From the NCBI GenBank assembly GCA_963842975.1, contig CAWJIH010000012.1, forward strand, positions 53,115 through 117,114: 64,000 nt of DNA, written 5' to 3'. The DNA comes from JACJWR01 sp963842975. GTDB taxonomy: Bacteria > Actinomycetota > Actinomycetes > S36-B12 > UBA10799. The notes below the pieces were generated by a model. It had not been told where the DNA came from. It did not search any database and saw only the letters and a program-made list of their open reading frames with translations. The first letter of the stretch is position 1, and each line of letters starts with the position of its first letter. Both the position numbers and the translations under genes were made by a program. Positions 9,355 to 18,463 of the stretch are shown piece by piece.

Positions 9355-9966
9355 CTACGGCTCCGCGTGCGCCGCGGACGGCGCTTGGGCGTAGTAGGCG
9401 GCGGCGTCGAGATAGCGTTTGGTGGCGCCGGCCTGCTTCGCACGAGCCAGGGGCCCGGCCAGCCTGACGAACCAGGACGCCGGACGGGAAACCGCCCGCA
9501 CCGTCATCACCACCGAGTCGTCGGGGCGGTGGCTCAGCAGGAACGACTCTTCACCCTGCTGCGGGTGGCCCGGAAGGGTGCCGTAGGCAAATCCGGTGCG
9601 GTCACCTTCGGCGACCACTGCCACGACCTTGCAGATCGCGGTGACTCCCAGCACTCCCAGCAACGGCATCACCAGCCCCACACGTTCTCCTTCGCGGACC
9701 GCGGAGTGCTGGGCGGAAACCTGAAACCCGGCTCGACGGTTGATCTCCCAGTGCATGAGGGCGTAGCCGATCTTTCGGTAGGCAGCTTCGCCTTGGCCGA
9801 CCACGCGCTCGGTCTCCACGCTGCGGTAGCCGTCCGGAACGGGCCGCCAGCCGAGGCTCATCCCGACCGGCTCATAGGTGAGTTCGGCGTTCTTGCTTCG
9901 CTCGACGAGGGCGCGGGCGGCGGTTCCGTCGATCTTCTTACGCGTGATGGGTGCGATGGGCACCAT
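9355..9966 (-). CDS. DUF1990 family protein
   Basis: 203 residues from ATG 9966, with AAGGAG upstream. The DUF1990 fold is recognisable from NAELTYEPVGMS, the conserved ERVVGQGEAAYRKIGYALMHWEI block, GERVGLVMPLLG and GTLPGHPQQGEESFLL. There is no signal peptide. Function is unknown; family members occur in plants and actinobacteria. It is downstream of the PAC2 gene on the same strand with a 67-bp gap, so co-transcription is possible. Confidence 0.85.
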   Translation of the reverse strand: MVPIAPITRKKIDGTAARALVERSKNAELTYEPVGMSLGWRPVPDGYRSVETERVVGQGEAAYRKIGYALMHWEINRRAGFQVSAQHSAVREGERVGLVMPLLGVLGVTAICKVVAVVAEGDRTGFAYGTLPGHPQQGEESFLLSHRPDDSVVMTVRAVSRPASWFVRLAGPLARAKQAGATKRYLDAAAYYAQAPSAAHAEP

Positions 9967-10033
9967 GAACGGCTCCTTGAGGCTCGTCTCCGATGGCTGG
10001 GTCGAATCTACCGCGCCGGGCAGTGCTCATGCG

Positions 10034-10936
10034 TCAGTCCTTGTCGTAACGTTCCCGATCGGCGAGGAATCGTTCCACCTGGTCGACGAATTCTTTCGGG
10101 TCCAACTCGGTGATGTCGTCGGATTCGCCGGCTTGCTCGAACCGCGCCATGAAGTCGTCGTACTGGTTCTCCAACAGCTTGATGGCCTCGACGTTTTCGG
10201 CCTCGCTGGACACTTGGAGGTCGATGTCGCTGTCGGCGGATTCCGCCTGCGTGCGCAGGTCGTCGAGCGGCAAGAGGAGGCCGGTCTGGGCCGAGATCGC
10301 CTCCAGCAGCGCAACGGCTGCCCGCGGGTACTGCGAGGCGGACAGGTAGTGCGGCACGTGGGCCGCAAATCCCATCGCTGGGACGTCGTGGGCGCCCATG
10401 GTCATTTCTAGGTAGCCCGCCATGTGGGCGGGTACCTCCAGATCGCCGACGAACGCTCGCCGATCTGCCACCAAAGCAGAATCGTTGCTGTGTGCCGTGA
10501 CATTGACCGGTCGGGTGTGTGGTGCCGGCCACGGAACTGCATGCATCCCAAGGGCCAGTGAGACATTGAATTCTTTGGCAAGCCAGACCGCGTCGCTGGC
10601 GAATCGCTGCCACTTGAAGTCCGGCTCCGGCCCATGGAGCAACAGGAAGGGGCGGCCACTTGCGTCCACCAAGCGATCGACGCGCAACTCAGGAAGGTCG
10701 ATCTCGCCGTAGTGGTCCGTGAGGAAGGTCATGCGTGGCCGGCGGGCTCGGTAGTCGTAGAGCACATCCACGTCGAAGGTAGCGATTGTGGTGTGTTCGG
10801 TGACGGCCAGCAGATGCTCGACAGCCAGGCGTCCCGCCGATCCCGCGTCCAGGAACCCGGTGAGGCTGTGCAGCAGAATCGGCTGGTCTGCGTCCGGGTC
10901 ACCGACGAGTGTGACGAGCCGGTGGGGGCTATGCAT
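10034..10936 (-). CDS. PAC2 family protein (proteasome assembly chaperone-like)
   Basis: 300 residues from ATG 10936, directly behind AAGGAGACCTG. The PAC2 fold is indicated by LHSLTGFLDAGSAGRLAVEHLL near the N-terminus, FDVDVLYDYRARRPRMTF, LLLHGPEPDFKW and MGFAAHVPHYLS. The Asp/Glu-rich C-terminus (EQAGESDDITELDPKEFVDQVERFLADRE) is typical of the actinobacterial subgroup. Eukaryotic PAC2 helps assemble proteasome alpha rings; the role in actinobacteria is unproven and no proteasome gene is in this window. Divergent from the cation transporter at 11096. Confidence 0.88.
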   Translation of the reverse strand: MHSPHRLVTLVGDPDADQPILLHSLTGFLDAGSAGRLAVEHLLAVTEHTTIATFDVDVLYDYRARRPRMTFLTDHYGEIDLPELRVDRLVDASGRPFLLLHGPEPDFKWQRFASDAVWLAKEFNVSLALGMHAVPWPAPHTRPVNVTAHSNDSALVADRRAFVGDLEVPAHMAGYLEMTMGAHDVPAMGFAAHVPHYLSASQYPRAAVALLEAISAQTGLLLPLDDLRTQAESADSDIDLQVSSEAENVEAIKLLENQYDDFMARFEQAGESDDITELDPKEFVDQVERFLADRERYDKD

Positions 10937-11095
10937 CAGGTCTCCTTGCGATTCCAGGCAGGTCAAGGTGGAGGTTGCGGTACCTCTAGTGTGACGGTTG
11001 GATCCCGGATTGGCACCGCCTGTTCGCGCAGCGGCGAATCAGCGCGGCTCCTTTGCCGGTCATCTGGCGCCCGGGCGCCACTGCATGCCACAGTT

Positions 11096-12088
11096 ATGGC
11101 CATGACCACGGCGCCCGCTGCTGCGCGCTCCTATCTGCTCCGATTCGTCTACCTCTCAATCGCCGCTTCGATACTCGTGGTGGCCATGAAGTACGTGGCA
11201 TACGTGCTGACCGGCTCGGTTGGGCTGCTTTCCGACGCGATCGAGTCGATCGTGAATGTGGTGGCCGCCGTCATCGCGTTGATGGCGCTCAAGGCTGCAG
11301 CGAAGCCGGCTGATGATCTGCACCACTTCGGCCGAGGTAAAGCCGAGTACCTGTCCAGCGGTATCGAAGGCTTCATGATCTTCGGTGCCGCGACAGCGAT
11401 TCTCGTGACTTCGGTACCGAGGTTGTGGGACCCCCGCGAACTTGAGCAGCTGGGTATCGGTTTGGCCATCACGGCTGCTGCCACGCTAATCAATGTGGTG
11501 GTCGGTGTGGTGCTGGTGCAGGCTGGCCGCAAGCACCGATCCGCGACGCTCAGCGCCGACGGCCAGCACTTGCTCACCGATGTGTGGACGTCGATCGGAG
11601 TCATCATCGGCGTTTTCCTGGTGCTGGTCACCGGGTGGAGCATCCTCGACCCGTTGGTGGCCATCGCGGTGGCGTTGAACATCCTCGTGGTGGGAACTCG
11701 GCTGATCCGGCAGGCAATGCGTGGCCTGCTCGACGTGTCGCTGCCGGCGCGGGAACACGACGAGATCGTTGAGGTGCTGCGCAGGCATGCTGACGGCCAG
11801 GTGTCGTTTCACGGGCTGCAGACTCGTGAGGCCGGCAAGGACCGTTTCATGAGCGTCCATGTGCTGGTACCCGGCGAATGGACTGTGCAGCGCTCCCATG
11901 ATGTGCTCGAGGAGGTCGAGGCCGACTTGCGTGCGGCAGTCGCCGATCTCAACGTGATCACGCACGTGGAGCCGTCTGAGGATCCGCGGGCGTACGGCGA
12001 CTACGCCGGCGGGATCGATGTTACCGAGGCGCTTTCGGGCAGTGCCCCCACCGTCGATGACGGCCCGGACGGATTGGTGCAGCCCTAG
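11096..12088 (+). CDS. cation diffusion facilitator family transporter
   Basis: 330 residues. Six transmembrane segments and the CDF metal-site signatures: SDAIESIVNVVAAVIAL in TM2 (the aspartate and the SxxD-like region), HHFGRGKAEYLSSGIEG in the TM2-TM3 loop, and DGQHLLTDVWTSIGV in TM5 (HxxxD). A cytoplasmic C-terminal domain of about 100 residues follows (SFHGLQTREAGKDRFMSVHVLV). It likely exports Zn2+, Fe2+ or Mn2+ in exchange for protons; the metal cannot be told from sequence. The ATG at 11096 is chosen over an ATG two codons later. Its end overlaps the convergent geranylgeranyl-reductase-like gene by 4 bp. Confidence 0.9.
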   Translation: MAMTTAPAAARSYLLRFVYLSIAASILVVAMKYVAYVLTGSVGLLSDAIESIVNVVAAVIALMALKAAAKPADDLHHFGRGKAEYLSSGIEGFMIFGAATAILVTSVPRLWDPRELEQLGIGLAITAAATLINVVVGVVLVQAGRKHRSATLSADGQHLLTDVWTSIGVIIGVFLVLVTGWSILDPLVAIAVALNILVVGTRLIRQAMRGLLDVSLPAREHDEIVEVLRRHADGQVSFHGLQTREAGKDRFMSVHVLVPGEWTVQRSHDVLEEVEADLRAAVADLNVITHVEPSEDPRAYGDYAGGIDVTEALSGSAPTVDDGPDGLVQP

Positions 12089-13347
12089 GCCGCCCAGGGC
12101 GGACGCTCGTCGAATCGGGTTGATGCTTTGCCTGCCAGCCGCCAGGCTCGAGCCACGGTGTCGGAGTCCTCATCGGTCACCAGGTTGCCCATCAGCCGCA
12201 GGGCGATCTTCATCAGACTGCGAGAGCGCATGCCGAAGGGGCCGGCAGCGGGAAGCAGACCGGGCACGGTGAGCAGCCCTGCCAGGCGCCGGGCAATCGA
12301 GAAGGACGTGCCGTAGTGGGCTCGAAGAATGTCCGGCCACTGCTGCGTGGGACCGTTGGCCAACAGAAGTTCCGCGGCTAGTCGGCCGGTTTCCAGGCCG
12401 TAGTCAATGCCTTCGCCGTTGAGCGGATTGACACAACCGGCGGCATCACCGATGAGTACCCAGTTGGGCCCGGAAACTCCGCTCACCGCGCCACCCATGG
12501 GCAACAGGGCGGACCACGGCGCCTCCACCTCACCGTCGAGCTGCCACTCAGTTCGCTGGCTGTCGGCGTAGTGCACGAGCAACCGGCGAAGGTTGACGTC
12601 TGCAGGGTGGCGATCTGTGGCGAGCGTGCCCACCCCGATGTTCACGGTCCCATCCGCGAGCGGAAACACCCAGCCGTAGCCGCTCAGCACCTCACCGGCC
12701 GCATCACGCAACTCAAGGTGCGACGAAATCCACGGATCGTCGCTTCGGGCACTGCGAATGTAGCCGCGGGCTGCGACGCCATAGGCGGTGCTTCGATGCC
12801 ATTCGCGCCCCAACTTCCGGCCCAACTGAGAACGTGCGCCATCGGCAACGATCACCCGCGCAGCATTGATCCGGCGTTCGCCAGACGTGTCCTTCACCGT
12901 GATTGCCCTGATCTGATCGCCGAGGAACTCGGCAGCCACCGCCCGGCCGGTGACTGCTCGTGCACCAGCCGCCAACGCCAGGCCCCGGATCTCGGCGTCG
13001 AGGACAGTCCGACGCGCGGCGCCACCATGTTTCGGCAGAGTGCCCCCCGGCCACGGAAGGTAGAGCTCCTCACCAAACCCAGCGGCCCGAAGACCCCAGT
13101 TGTTTGCTTGGCCGCCCAGCCACTCACCTAACCCCAGCGCCGTCAACTCGGCGATGGCTCGGGGGGTGAGACCGTCGCCACAGGGTTTGTCGCGGGGAAA
13201 GTCCTGCGCGTCGAGCAAGACTACGTCCACTCCGCTGCGGGCCAACCAGGTCGCGGCGGCGGAACCGGCGGGTCCGGCTCCCACCACCAAGGTGTCGCAG
13301 GAGAGTTCGGAGGCTTCCGATGCGGGCGCTTCGGCAGGAAGGGTCAC
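12085..13347 (-). CDS. geranylgeranyl reductase family flavoprotein
   Basis: 420 residues from GTG 13347. The N-terminal Rossmann motif VVGAGPAGSAAATWLAR (residues 21-37) is followed by the family signature DFPRDKPCGDGLTPRA and the C-terminal FAD-binding block LIGDAAGCVNPLNGEGIDYGLETG. Enzymes of this family saturate double bonds of prenyl chains: geranylgeranyl groups of chlorophyll or archaeal lipids, or one unit of the menaquinone side chain (MenJ in mycobacteria). A menaquinone role is the most likely in an actinobacterium, but no menaquinone gene is adjacent. A tocopherol-cyclase-family gene lies 0.7 kb away on the same strand. Confidence 0.88.
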   Translation of the reverse strand: MTLPAEAPASEASELSCDTLVVGAGPAGSAAATWLARSGVDVVLLDAQDFPRDKPCGDGLTPRAIAELTALGLGEWLGGQANNWGLRAAGFGEELYLPWPGGTLPKHGGAARRTVLDAEIRGLALAAGARAVTGRAVAAEFLGDQIRAITVKDTSGERRINAARVIVADGARSQLGRKLGREWHRSTAYGVAARGYIRSARSDDPWISSHLELRDAAGEVLSGYGWVFPLADGTVNIGVGTLATDRHPADVNLRRLLVHYADSQRTEWQLDGEVEAPWSALLPMGGAVSGVSGPNWVLIGDAAGCVNPLNGEGIDYGLETGRLAAELLLANGPTQQWPDILRAHYGTSFSIARRLAGLLTVPGLLPAAGPFGMRSRSLMKIALRLMGNLVTDEDSDTVARAWRLAGKASTRFDERPPWAA

Positions 13348-13505
13348 GGGTACATTGTCTCCCGGCCTGCTCGCCGACGCGATCTGCGAGGTACTTGCGA
13401 CTGCGTGGCTGGCTCCCGGGAGAGCTGAATTGCCGCTGCTGACGGCGCGTCGGGCAGCCTTTCGGAGTCCCGATGCTACTTTCCTCCGAAAGGATGGGAG
13501 ATTCG

Positions 13506-13962
13506 ATGCGAACCCTGCTTGTGGCGAAGGCTGCAGCCTGCGCCGTCGCAGTGGCCATGGTTGCCTCGGCGTGTGGGGGTTTCACCGCCGTCGATGACAA
13601 CCGGGAAGAGGTTTGCGCCCAATTGGCAGAACTCGACGGACCGCTGGGCGTGATGTTCCCCGAGACCAACCCTGAGGGCAACGTGGCCCAGGCGAGGTTC
13701 GGTGCCGCGGCCTACGTGGTTGTGGCCGAGCAGAGCGGTGAGGTGTTGAACGGCAGTCAGGAAACGCTGCTGGCGCGCGGGAGTGCTCGCTGCGGAGCAG
13801 TATCAGGAAGTCCTCACCACCCGGCCCGACGATGCTCTGCTGCGCGACAACGAGGCTGCGTTCGACGCTGCCCAAATGAACATCGTGGCCAATCACCGAA
13901 TCATGCTGGAGAACATCGGCTGCCCCGAACCCGCGTTCCTGTCCCAGTTCCCAGACACCTAG
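13506..13962 (+). CDS. small lipoprotein, frameshifted
   Basis: Starts at ATG 13506 (MRTLLVAKAAACAVAVAMVASACGG); the lipobox VASAC predicts lipidation. The first frame runs to about codon 93 (GSQETLLARG) and then gives an Arg-rich nonsense tail. One base later the frame reads LAAEQYQEVLTTRPDDALLRDNEAAFDAAQMNIVANHR... to a TAG at 13960-13962, with sensible composition and codon use. One extra base around 13775-13785 therefore splits a gene of about 151 codons. The mature protein is helical with two C-terminal-half cysteines possible (NIGCPEP). Family not recognised. Divergent from the flavoprotein at 13347. Confidence 0.65.
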
Positions 13963-14021
13963 GAACTCGCGTGCGCCAGCGGCGCCCGATTGAACGCGCA
14001 GGGCTGGGTCGCGCCCGGGAT

Positions 14022-15017
14022 CTACTCCGAGGTCGCCAGGAGTCGGTCGGTGTCGCCGTGAACCTCTAGCCCCGCAGCTTGGCCGACGTCATCGAAGAGC
14101 ACCTCTGAGCCACGCGTCAGATGCACGTGGATCTTGGAATCAAGCGTTTCCTCCACCCGACGATGCATCTCGGTGCGGATCGGGGCGTGCAACAGCCCAC
14201 CGGCCACCCGGTCTGCCTTCAGACGCAGGGTCAGGGGTGGCTTGCCTGGCCAGGATCGAGATTGCAGGGTCCACGTCACATGGGAGTCGTCGACGTCGAG
14301 GCTCACGCTGCGGGCGCCGGTGTAGGTGGCGAATCGATACAACTCACGACCGGTGCGCAATCCCACGATGAAGCCGCGAAACTCGCGGCCGCGCCACGGA
14401 ATCAGAGCGACTGAGGCCATAAGCGACGCTCGGGTGTTCGTGAAACTGTTGGAGTGGGCCCAGAGATATCCGGCCGGAAACGCCGAACCCCAGTCCTTTT
14501 CGATGTAGCCGTGGGCTCCATCGAAGTTGACCTCGCTGCCCTCCACGTCCAACGTGCCGGCCAGTGAGTGACCGAACGAGACCACACCGTGGTAGCACTC
14601 CATCGCCGGCACCCAGGCGTACCAGCCCATCACTCCGGGCGACCAGGGTCGCACTGGCCAAGGATCCAGCGGAGAGGTGATCCGCAGTTGCCCGCGAAGC
14701 TGCTCGAGATCCAGTTGGATGCGGTCGGCAGTGAACCGGTTCGGCCCGACCCGGACATCGAATCGATCGGCAGCGGCGTGGAACTCCGCTGGGTCGAACC
14801 GGTGATACCAGGACCGTCCCGTGCGGCCGTCGAGCACCTGTACGAAGGCCTCATCATCGCCGTTGAGTCCGTGAAAGATTCCTGGGATCACCGCCCAGCG
14901 TTGACTCAGATCCGGCGACACGATTTTCACGTACCAACCTTCGAAGGAGCCCGGACCGAGGATGTGGGCACCCTCCGGATGGACAATTCCGGTGATTCGA
15001 CTCGCCAAAGACGGCAT
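14022..15017 (-). CDS. tocopherol cyclase family protein
   Basis: 331 residues. It resembles the plant/cyanobacterial tocopherol cyclase family (PF14249): GSFEGWYVKIVSPD near the N-terminus, PWSPGVMGWYAWVPAMECYHGVVS, and the diagnostic GYIEKDWGSAFPAGYLWAHSN. In plants the enzyme closes the chromanol ring of vitamin E precursors. In non-photosynthetic bacteria the substrate is unknown and may be another prenylquinone or terpenoid. The start ATG 15017 lies six bases after a TAGACT -10 hexamer (minus strand 15029-15024), so the mRNA is probably leaderless. Divergent from pntAA. Confidence 0.85.
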   Translation of the reverse strand: MPSLASRITGIVHPEGAHILGPGSFEGWYVKIVSPDLSQRWAVIPGIFHGLNGDDEAFVQVLDGRTGRSWYHRFDPAEFHAAADRFDVRVGPNRFTADRIQLDLEQLRGQLRITSPLDPWPVRPWSPGVMGWYAWVPAMECYHGVVSFGHSLAGTLDVEGSEVNFDGAHGYIEKDWGSAFPAGYLWAHSNSFTNTRASLMASVALIPWRGREFRGFIVGLRTGRELYRFATYTGARSVSLDVDDSHVTWTLQSRSWPGKPPLTLRLKADRVAGGLLHAPIRTEMHRRVEETLDSKIHVHLTRGSEVLFDDVGQAAGLEVHGDTDRLLATSE

Positions 15018-15023
15018 TCATGA

Positions 15024-15029
15024 AGTCTA
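15024..15029 (-). promoter_or_regulatory. -10 hexamer TAGACT for leaderless tocopherol-cyclase-family gene
   Basis: Reading the minus strand, TAGACT is followed by six bases and then ATG 15017. This is the spacing at which transcription would begin on or next to the start codon. No Shine-Dalgarno is present. Confidence 0.55.
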
Positions 15030-15083
15030 ATGTCCGACCCCCGACGTTGGGCGACGCGCTCCCGGGCGTACCGTTTCGGAGTT

Positions 15084-16193
15084 GTGAGGCTTTTCGTACC
15101 AACAGAAATCGCCCCCGGCGAGCGCCGCGTCGCGCTCGTCCCCGAAACGGTCGGCAAACTCGCGAGGCTTGGCCTCGACGTTTCTGTCGAATCATCGGCT
15201 GGCAGAGCTGCGTACTACTCGGATGAGCAGTACGCCGCCGCGGGCGCGACAGTGGTCGCATCCGCAGCGGAGGGCATCCCCGGTGCCGCGGTGGTTGCTT
15301 CGGTTCGGCCGCTGGACCCGTCCCACGCGGAGTTCCTCGACAGCGGGGCTGTCGCAGTGTCCTTCCTGCAGCCCGCCGCGAGCCAGGACACCGTGGCTGT
15401 GGTTGCGGAACGCGGTGCGACGGTGCTGAGCTTCGACCTGCTCCCGCGTATCAGCCGCGCTCAGTCGATGGACGCGCTGACTTCGCAGGCGTTGGTGACC
15501 GGATATCGCGCCTCCTTGGTGGCTGCAGCGCTGGCTCCGAAATTCTTCCCGCTGTTCATGACCGCCGCTGGGACCATCCCGCCAGCCAAGGTGCTGGTGC
15601 TTGGGGCCGGGGTCGCTGGTCTGCAGGCGATCGCAACGGCGAAGCGACTCGGTGCGATTGTGTCCGCCTACGACGTGCGCGAGGCATCTGCCGACGAAGT
15701 GCGATCGATGGGCGCGACCTTCGTCACCCTGGAGTTGGAAGCACTCGAGGCCGGCGGCGGGTATGCCCGCGAGATGACCGAAGACCGGGCGGCGAGGCAA
15801 CGCGAACTGCTGACGCCGTACATCACCGAATCCGACGTGCTGATCACGACTGCGGCGGTCCCGGGGCGTCGGGCGCCGCTGCTGGTCACGCAAGACATGG
15901 TCGCCACGATGGCACCGGGTTCGGTGGTGGTCGACCTGGCCGCCGAGACCGGGGGGAATGTTGAAGGTGTGGAGCCAGGTGTCACCCAGGACCGCGCGGG
16001 GGTCCGCGTCTGGGGCGCGAAAGACGCCGCCTCGGCGATGCCCGTGCACGCGTCGAAACTGTTCGCCATGAACGTGGTGGCCCTGCTCGGCCTAGTCGTG
16101 AAAGACGGTGAACTCGTGATGGATCCCGAAGACGAGATCATCGACGGTTGCGCCGTTGTGCTCAACGGCGAGATTCGGAAGGACGCGCGATGA
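15084..16193 (+). CDS. pntAA: NAD(P) transhydrogenase subunit alpha part 1
   Basis: 369 residues from GTG 15084 (VRLFVPTEIAPGERRVALVPE). The NAD(H)-binding domain I of proton-translocating transhydrogenase, with the alanine-dehydrogenase-like fold: QALVTGYRASLVAAALAP, the glycine motif KVLVLGAGVAGLQAIATAKRLGA (about residues 170-192), DVLITTAAVPGRRAP and VVVDLAAETGGN. With PntAB and PntB it couples hydride transfer between NADH and NADP+ to proton movement and supplies NADPH. TGA overlaps the pntAB start. A TACCGT hexamer nine bases before the GTG is a candidate -10, suggesting little or no leader. The in-frame GTG at 15030 is rejected as start because family similarity begins at VRLFV. Confidence 0.92.
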   Translation: MRLFVPTEIAPGERRVALVPETVGKLARLGLDVSVESSAGRAAYYSDEQYAAAGATVVASAAEGIPGAAVVASVRPLDPSHAEFLDSGAVAVSFLQPAASQDTVAVVAERGATVLSFDLLPRISRAQSMDALTSQALVTGYRASLVAAALAPKFFPLFMTAAGTIPPAKVLVLGAGVAGLQAIATAKRLGAIVSAYDVREASADEVRSMGATFVTLELEALEAGGGYAREMTEDRAARQRELLTPYITESDVLITTAAVPGRRAPLLVTQDMVATMAPGSVVVDLAAETGGNVEGVEPGVTQDRAGVRVWGAKDAASAMPVHASKLFAMNVVALLGLVVKDGELVMDPEDEIIDGCAVVLNGEIRKDAR

Positions 16194-16486
16194 GCGGAAT
16201 CGCACTGCTCACCATCTTCGTGCTGAGCATTTTCGTCGGCTTCGAAGTGGTGTCCAAAGTCTCCGCGGTGCTGCATACGCCGCTGATGTCAGGTGCCAAC
16301 GCGATCCACGGCGTGGTGTTGATCGGAGCCATCATCGTCACGGGGAGTTCCGAGGCGCCGCTGACTCTGGCGCTCGGGCTATTCGCGATCGTGCTTGCCA
16401 CGATCAACCTAGTCGGCGGTTTCGTGGTGACCGAGCGGATGCTCGAAATGTTCAAGCCCAAGCAGGCAGGGAAGGACGCCGCATGA
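16190..16486 (+). CDS. pntAB: NAD(P) transhydrogenase subunit alpha part 2 (membrane)
   Basis: 98 residues. Three hydrophobic helices (ALLTIFVLSIFVGFEVV, AIHGVVLIGAIIV, LTLALGLFAIVLATINLVGG) then FVVTERMLEMFKPK, the classic end of the alpha2 membrane subunit. It forms the proton channel together with the membrane part of PntB. The ATG overlaps the pntAA stop (ATGA) and the TGA overlaps the pntB start, so all three subunits are translationally coupled. The split-alpha, three-gene form is the usual one in actinobacteria and alphaproteobacteria. Confidence 0.93.
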   Translation: MSGIALLTIFVLSIFVGFEVVSKVSAVLHTPLMSGANAIHGVVLIGAIIVTGSSEAPLTLALGLFAIVLATINLVGGFVVTERMLEMFKPKQAGKDAA

Positions 16487-17886
16487 CCACCACCCTGGCC
16501 GCGGCCACTGTGACGCCCACCTGGGTGCAGTTGGTCGAACTAGTCGCCGCAGTCTGCTTCATCCTGGCGTTGAAGGGGCTTTCGTCGCCGAAGACGGCCC
16601 GAAACGGCGTCTTGATCGGTTCCGTCGGTGCCCTCATCGCCGTGCTCGTCACCTTCGTCGCCGGCTACGAGATGAACAACCTGGTGCTGATCCTGCTCGC
16701 CATCGTGGTGGGTACAGCGATCGGCTGGCCGGCAGCACGTAGGGTCAAAATGACCGCGATGCCGCAGTTGGTGGCGCTGTTCAACGGCGCTGGCGGTGGT
16801 GCTGCGGCGCTGGTCGCCCTGGTTGAGTACGAGGCGGTGGGCACCGACGACCTGCTCGTACTCACCTTCACGGTGTTGACGGTGATCATCGGTTCGGTGG
16901 CCTTCAGCGGTTCGATTGTGACCTTCTTGAAACTGCAAGAGATCATGACCACCCGCCCGGTGGTGATCCCAGCCGGACGATTCGTGACCATCGGAGTTGC
17001 GGTCGCAACGCTCGTCCTCGCGATTGCCCTGATCATTTCCCCAACGACGTTGTTGCTCAACATCTTGCTGTTGGTGTCCCTGGTGCTGGGGGTGCTGTTG
17101 GTGCTGCCGGTGGGTGGTGCCGACGTGCCGATCGTGATCTCGTTGCTGAACGCTTTCACCGGTTTGGCCGTCGCCGCCAGCGGTTACGTGTTGGGCAACG
17201 TGCTGCTGCTGGTAGCCGGTACTTTGGTGGGCGCCTCCGGTACGTTGCTGACCCAGGAGATGGCAAAGGCGATGGGCCGGCCGCTGACGAACACCCTGTT
17301 CGGGGCTTTCAAGGCCAGCGCGGCTGCTGCCGGTGGCGGCGGCGACGCCGATCGGCCAGTGCGCTCGTCTTCGCCGGACGACGTGGCGATCATGCTGGCG
17401 TACGCGCAGAAGGTCATCATCGTTCCTGGTTACGGCTTGGCCGTGGCTCAAGCCCAGCACACGATCCGGGAGTTGGTGGATCTGCTCACCGAGCGCGGCA
17501 TCGAGGTGGACTACGCCATCCACCCGGTGGCAGGCCGGATGCCAGGGCACATGAACGTGCTGCTGGCCGAGGCGAACGTGCCCTACGACCAACTCAAGGA
17601 GATGGAGGAGATCAACCCTGAGTTCTCCGCCACCGACGTGGTGCTGGTCGTGGGAGCCAACGACGTGGTTAACCCCGCCGCGAAGTCCGATCCAAGCGCG
17701 CCGATCTACGGGATGCCGATCCTGGATGTGGCCGATGCTGCGCAAGTGGTGTTCCTCAAGCGTTCCATGCGCCCTGGCTTCGCCGGCATCACGAACGAGT
17801 TGCTGTACGACCCGAAGACCACCCTGCTGTTCGGAGATGCCAAGGATTCGCTGACCAAGGTCGTGGGTTCCGTCAAGAATCTGTGA
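16483..17886 (+). CDS. pntB: NAD(P) transhydrogenase subunit beta
   Basis: 467 residues. About nine transmembrane helices in the first 270 residues (includes FNGAGGGAAALVALVEYE and PVGGADVPIVISLLNAFTGLAVAASGYVLGN) precede the NADP(H)-binding domain III: MLAYAQKVIIVPGYGLAVAQAQHT, YAIHPVAGRMPGHMNVLLAEA, VVLVVGANDVVNPAAK and MPILDVADA. These are the canonical dIII motifs. Last gene of the pnt operon; dps follows after 45 bp with its own -10 hexamer. Confidence 0.94.
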   Translation: MTTTLAAATVTPTWVQLVELVAAVCFILALKGLSSPKTARNGVLIGSVGALIAVLVTFVAGYEMNNLVLILLAIVVGTAIGWPAARRVKMTAMPQLVALFNGAGGGAAALVALVEYEAVGTDDLLVLTFTVLTVIIGSVAFSGSIVTFLKLQEIMTTRPVVIPAGRFVTIGVAVATLVLAIALIISPTTLLLNILLLVSLVLGVLLVLPVGGADVPIVISLLNAFTGLAVAASGYVLGNVLLLVAGTLVGASGTLLTQEMAKAMGRPLTNTLFGAFKASAAAAGGGGDADRPVRSSSPDDVAIMLAYAQKVIIVPGYGLAVAQAQHTIRELVDLLTERGIEVDYAIHPVAGRMPGHMNVLLAEANVPYDQLKEMEEINPEFSATDVVLVVGANDVVNPAAKSDPSAPIYGMPILDVADAAQVVFLKRSMRPGFAGITNELLYDPKTTLLFGDAKDSLTKVVGSVKNL

Positions 17887-17900
17887 TCGCAGGTTGGGGT

Positions 17901-17927
17901 TAGGCTAGTCGGGACCACCTGAGGAGG
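17901..17927 (+). promoter_or_regulatory. -10 hexamer and Shine-Dalgarno of dps
   Basis: TAGGCT at 17901-17906 matches the TANNNT -10 used elsewhere in the window, and GAGGAGG at 17921-17927 is a strong ribosome-binding site ending four bases before ATG 17932. Transcription would start near 17913, giving a short leader. Confidence 0.5.
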
Positions 17928-17931
17928 TTTC

Positions 17932-18411
17932 ATGACTGCTCTACCTGTGAACATTGGCCTTGATGCGCAGGCTCGTGCCCGTGTCGCCGACGCCCTCTCG
18001 CAGTTGCTTGCCGACAGTTACACGCTGTACTTGAAGACCCACAACTACCACTGGAACGTCACCGGGCCGCACTTCGGCGCGCTCCATGCGATGTTCGAGA
18101 CTCACTACACGGATCTGGCCCTGGCAGTCGACGAGATCGCCGAGCGGATCCGTGCCCTGGGCGAATTCGCACCCGGGTCCTACGCCGAGTTCGCGGCACG
18201 CACGACCGTGCCGGAAGCTGAGCCCGGTCATCCGGCGGCGATGGAAATGGTGCGCGGACTGGCCCAAGACCACGAAACGGTGGCTCGGGCAGCAGCGGCA
18301 GTCATCGCCGTAGCCGAAAGCGCCGGTGACGAACCCACAGCTGGCATGGCGACGAATCGTCAGGAGATTCACGAGAAGGCCGCGTGGATGCTGCGTTCCT
18401 TCCTGGAGTAG
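17932..18411 (+). CDS. dps: Dps family DNA-protection / ferritin-like protein
   Basis: 159 residues. The Dps four-helix fold is clear from LLADSYTLYLKTHNYHWNVTGPHF, where the His/Trp of HNYHWNV and the later DEIAERIRALG supply the inter-subunit ferroxidase site, followed by AQDHETVARAAAAVI. Dps dodecamers oxidise and store iron with peroxide and protect DNA in stationary phase. The length is normal for the family. Strong Shine-Dalgarno. Confidence 0.92.
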   Translation: MTALPVNIGLDAQARARVADALSQLLADSYTLYLKTHNYHWNVTGPHFGALHAMFETHYTDLALAVDEIAERIRALGEFAPGSYAEFAARTTVPEAEPGHPAAMEMVRGLAQDHETVARAAAAVIAVAESAGDEPTAGMATNRQEIHEKAAWMLRSFLE

Positions 18412-18463
18412 CACTGCACCGCTGGCCCGACTGCGGCTCCACAGCGCCGACTGAGCGGCTGGT

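Noticed and set aside
11149..11965. Antisense open frames over the cation transporter
   Set aside because: No start with a ribosome-binding site and no family-like sequence; shadows of the transporter's codon bias.
16540..17745. 401-codon antisense frame over pntB
   Set aside because: His/Gln/Arg-rich shadow translation opposite a clearly conserved gene.
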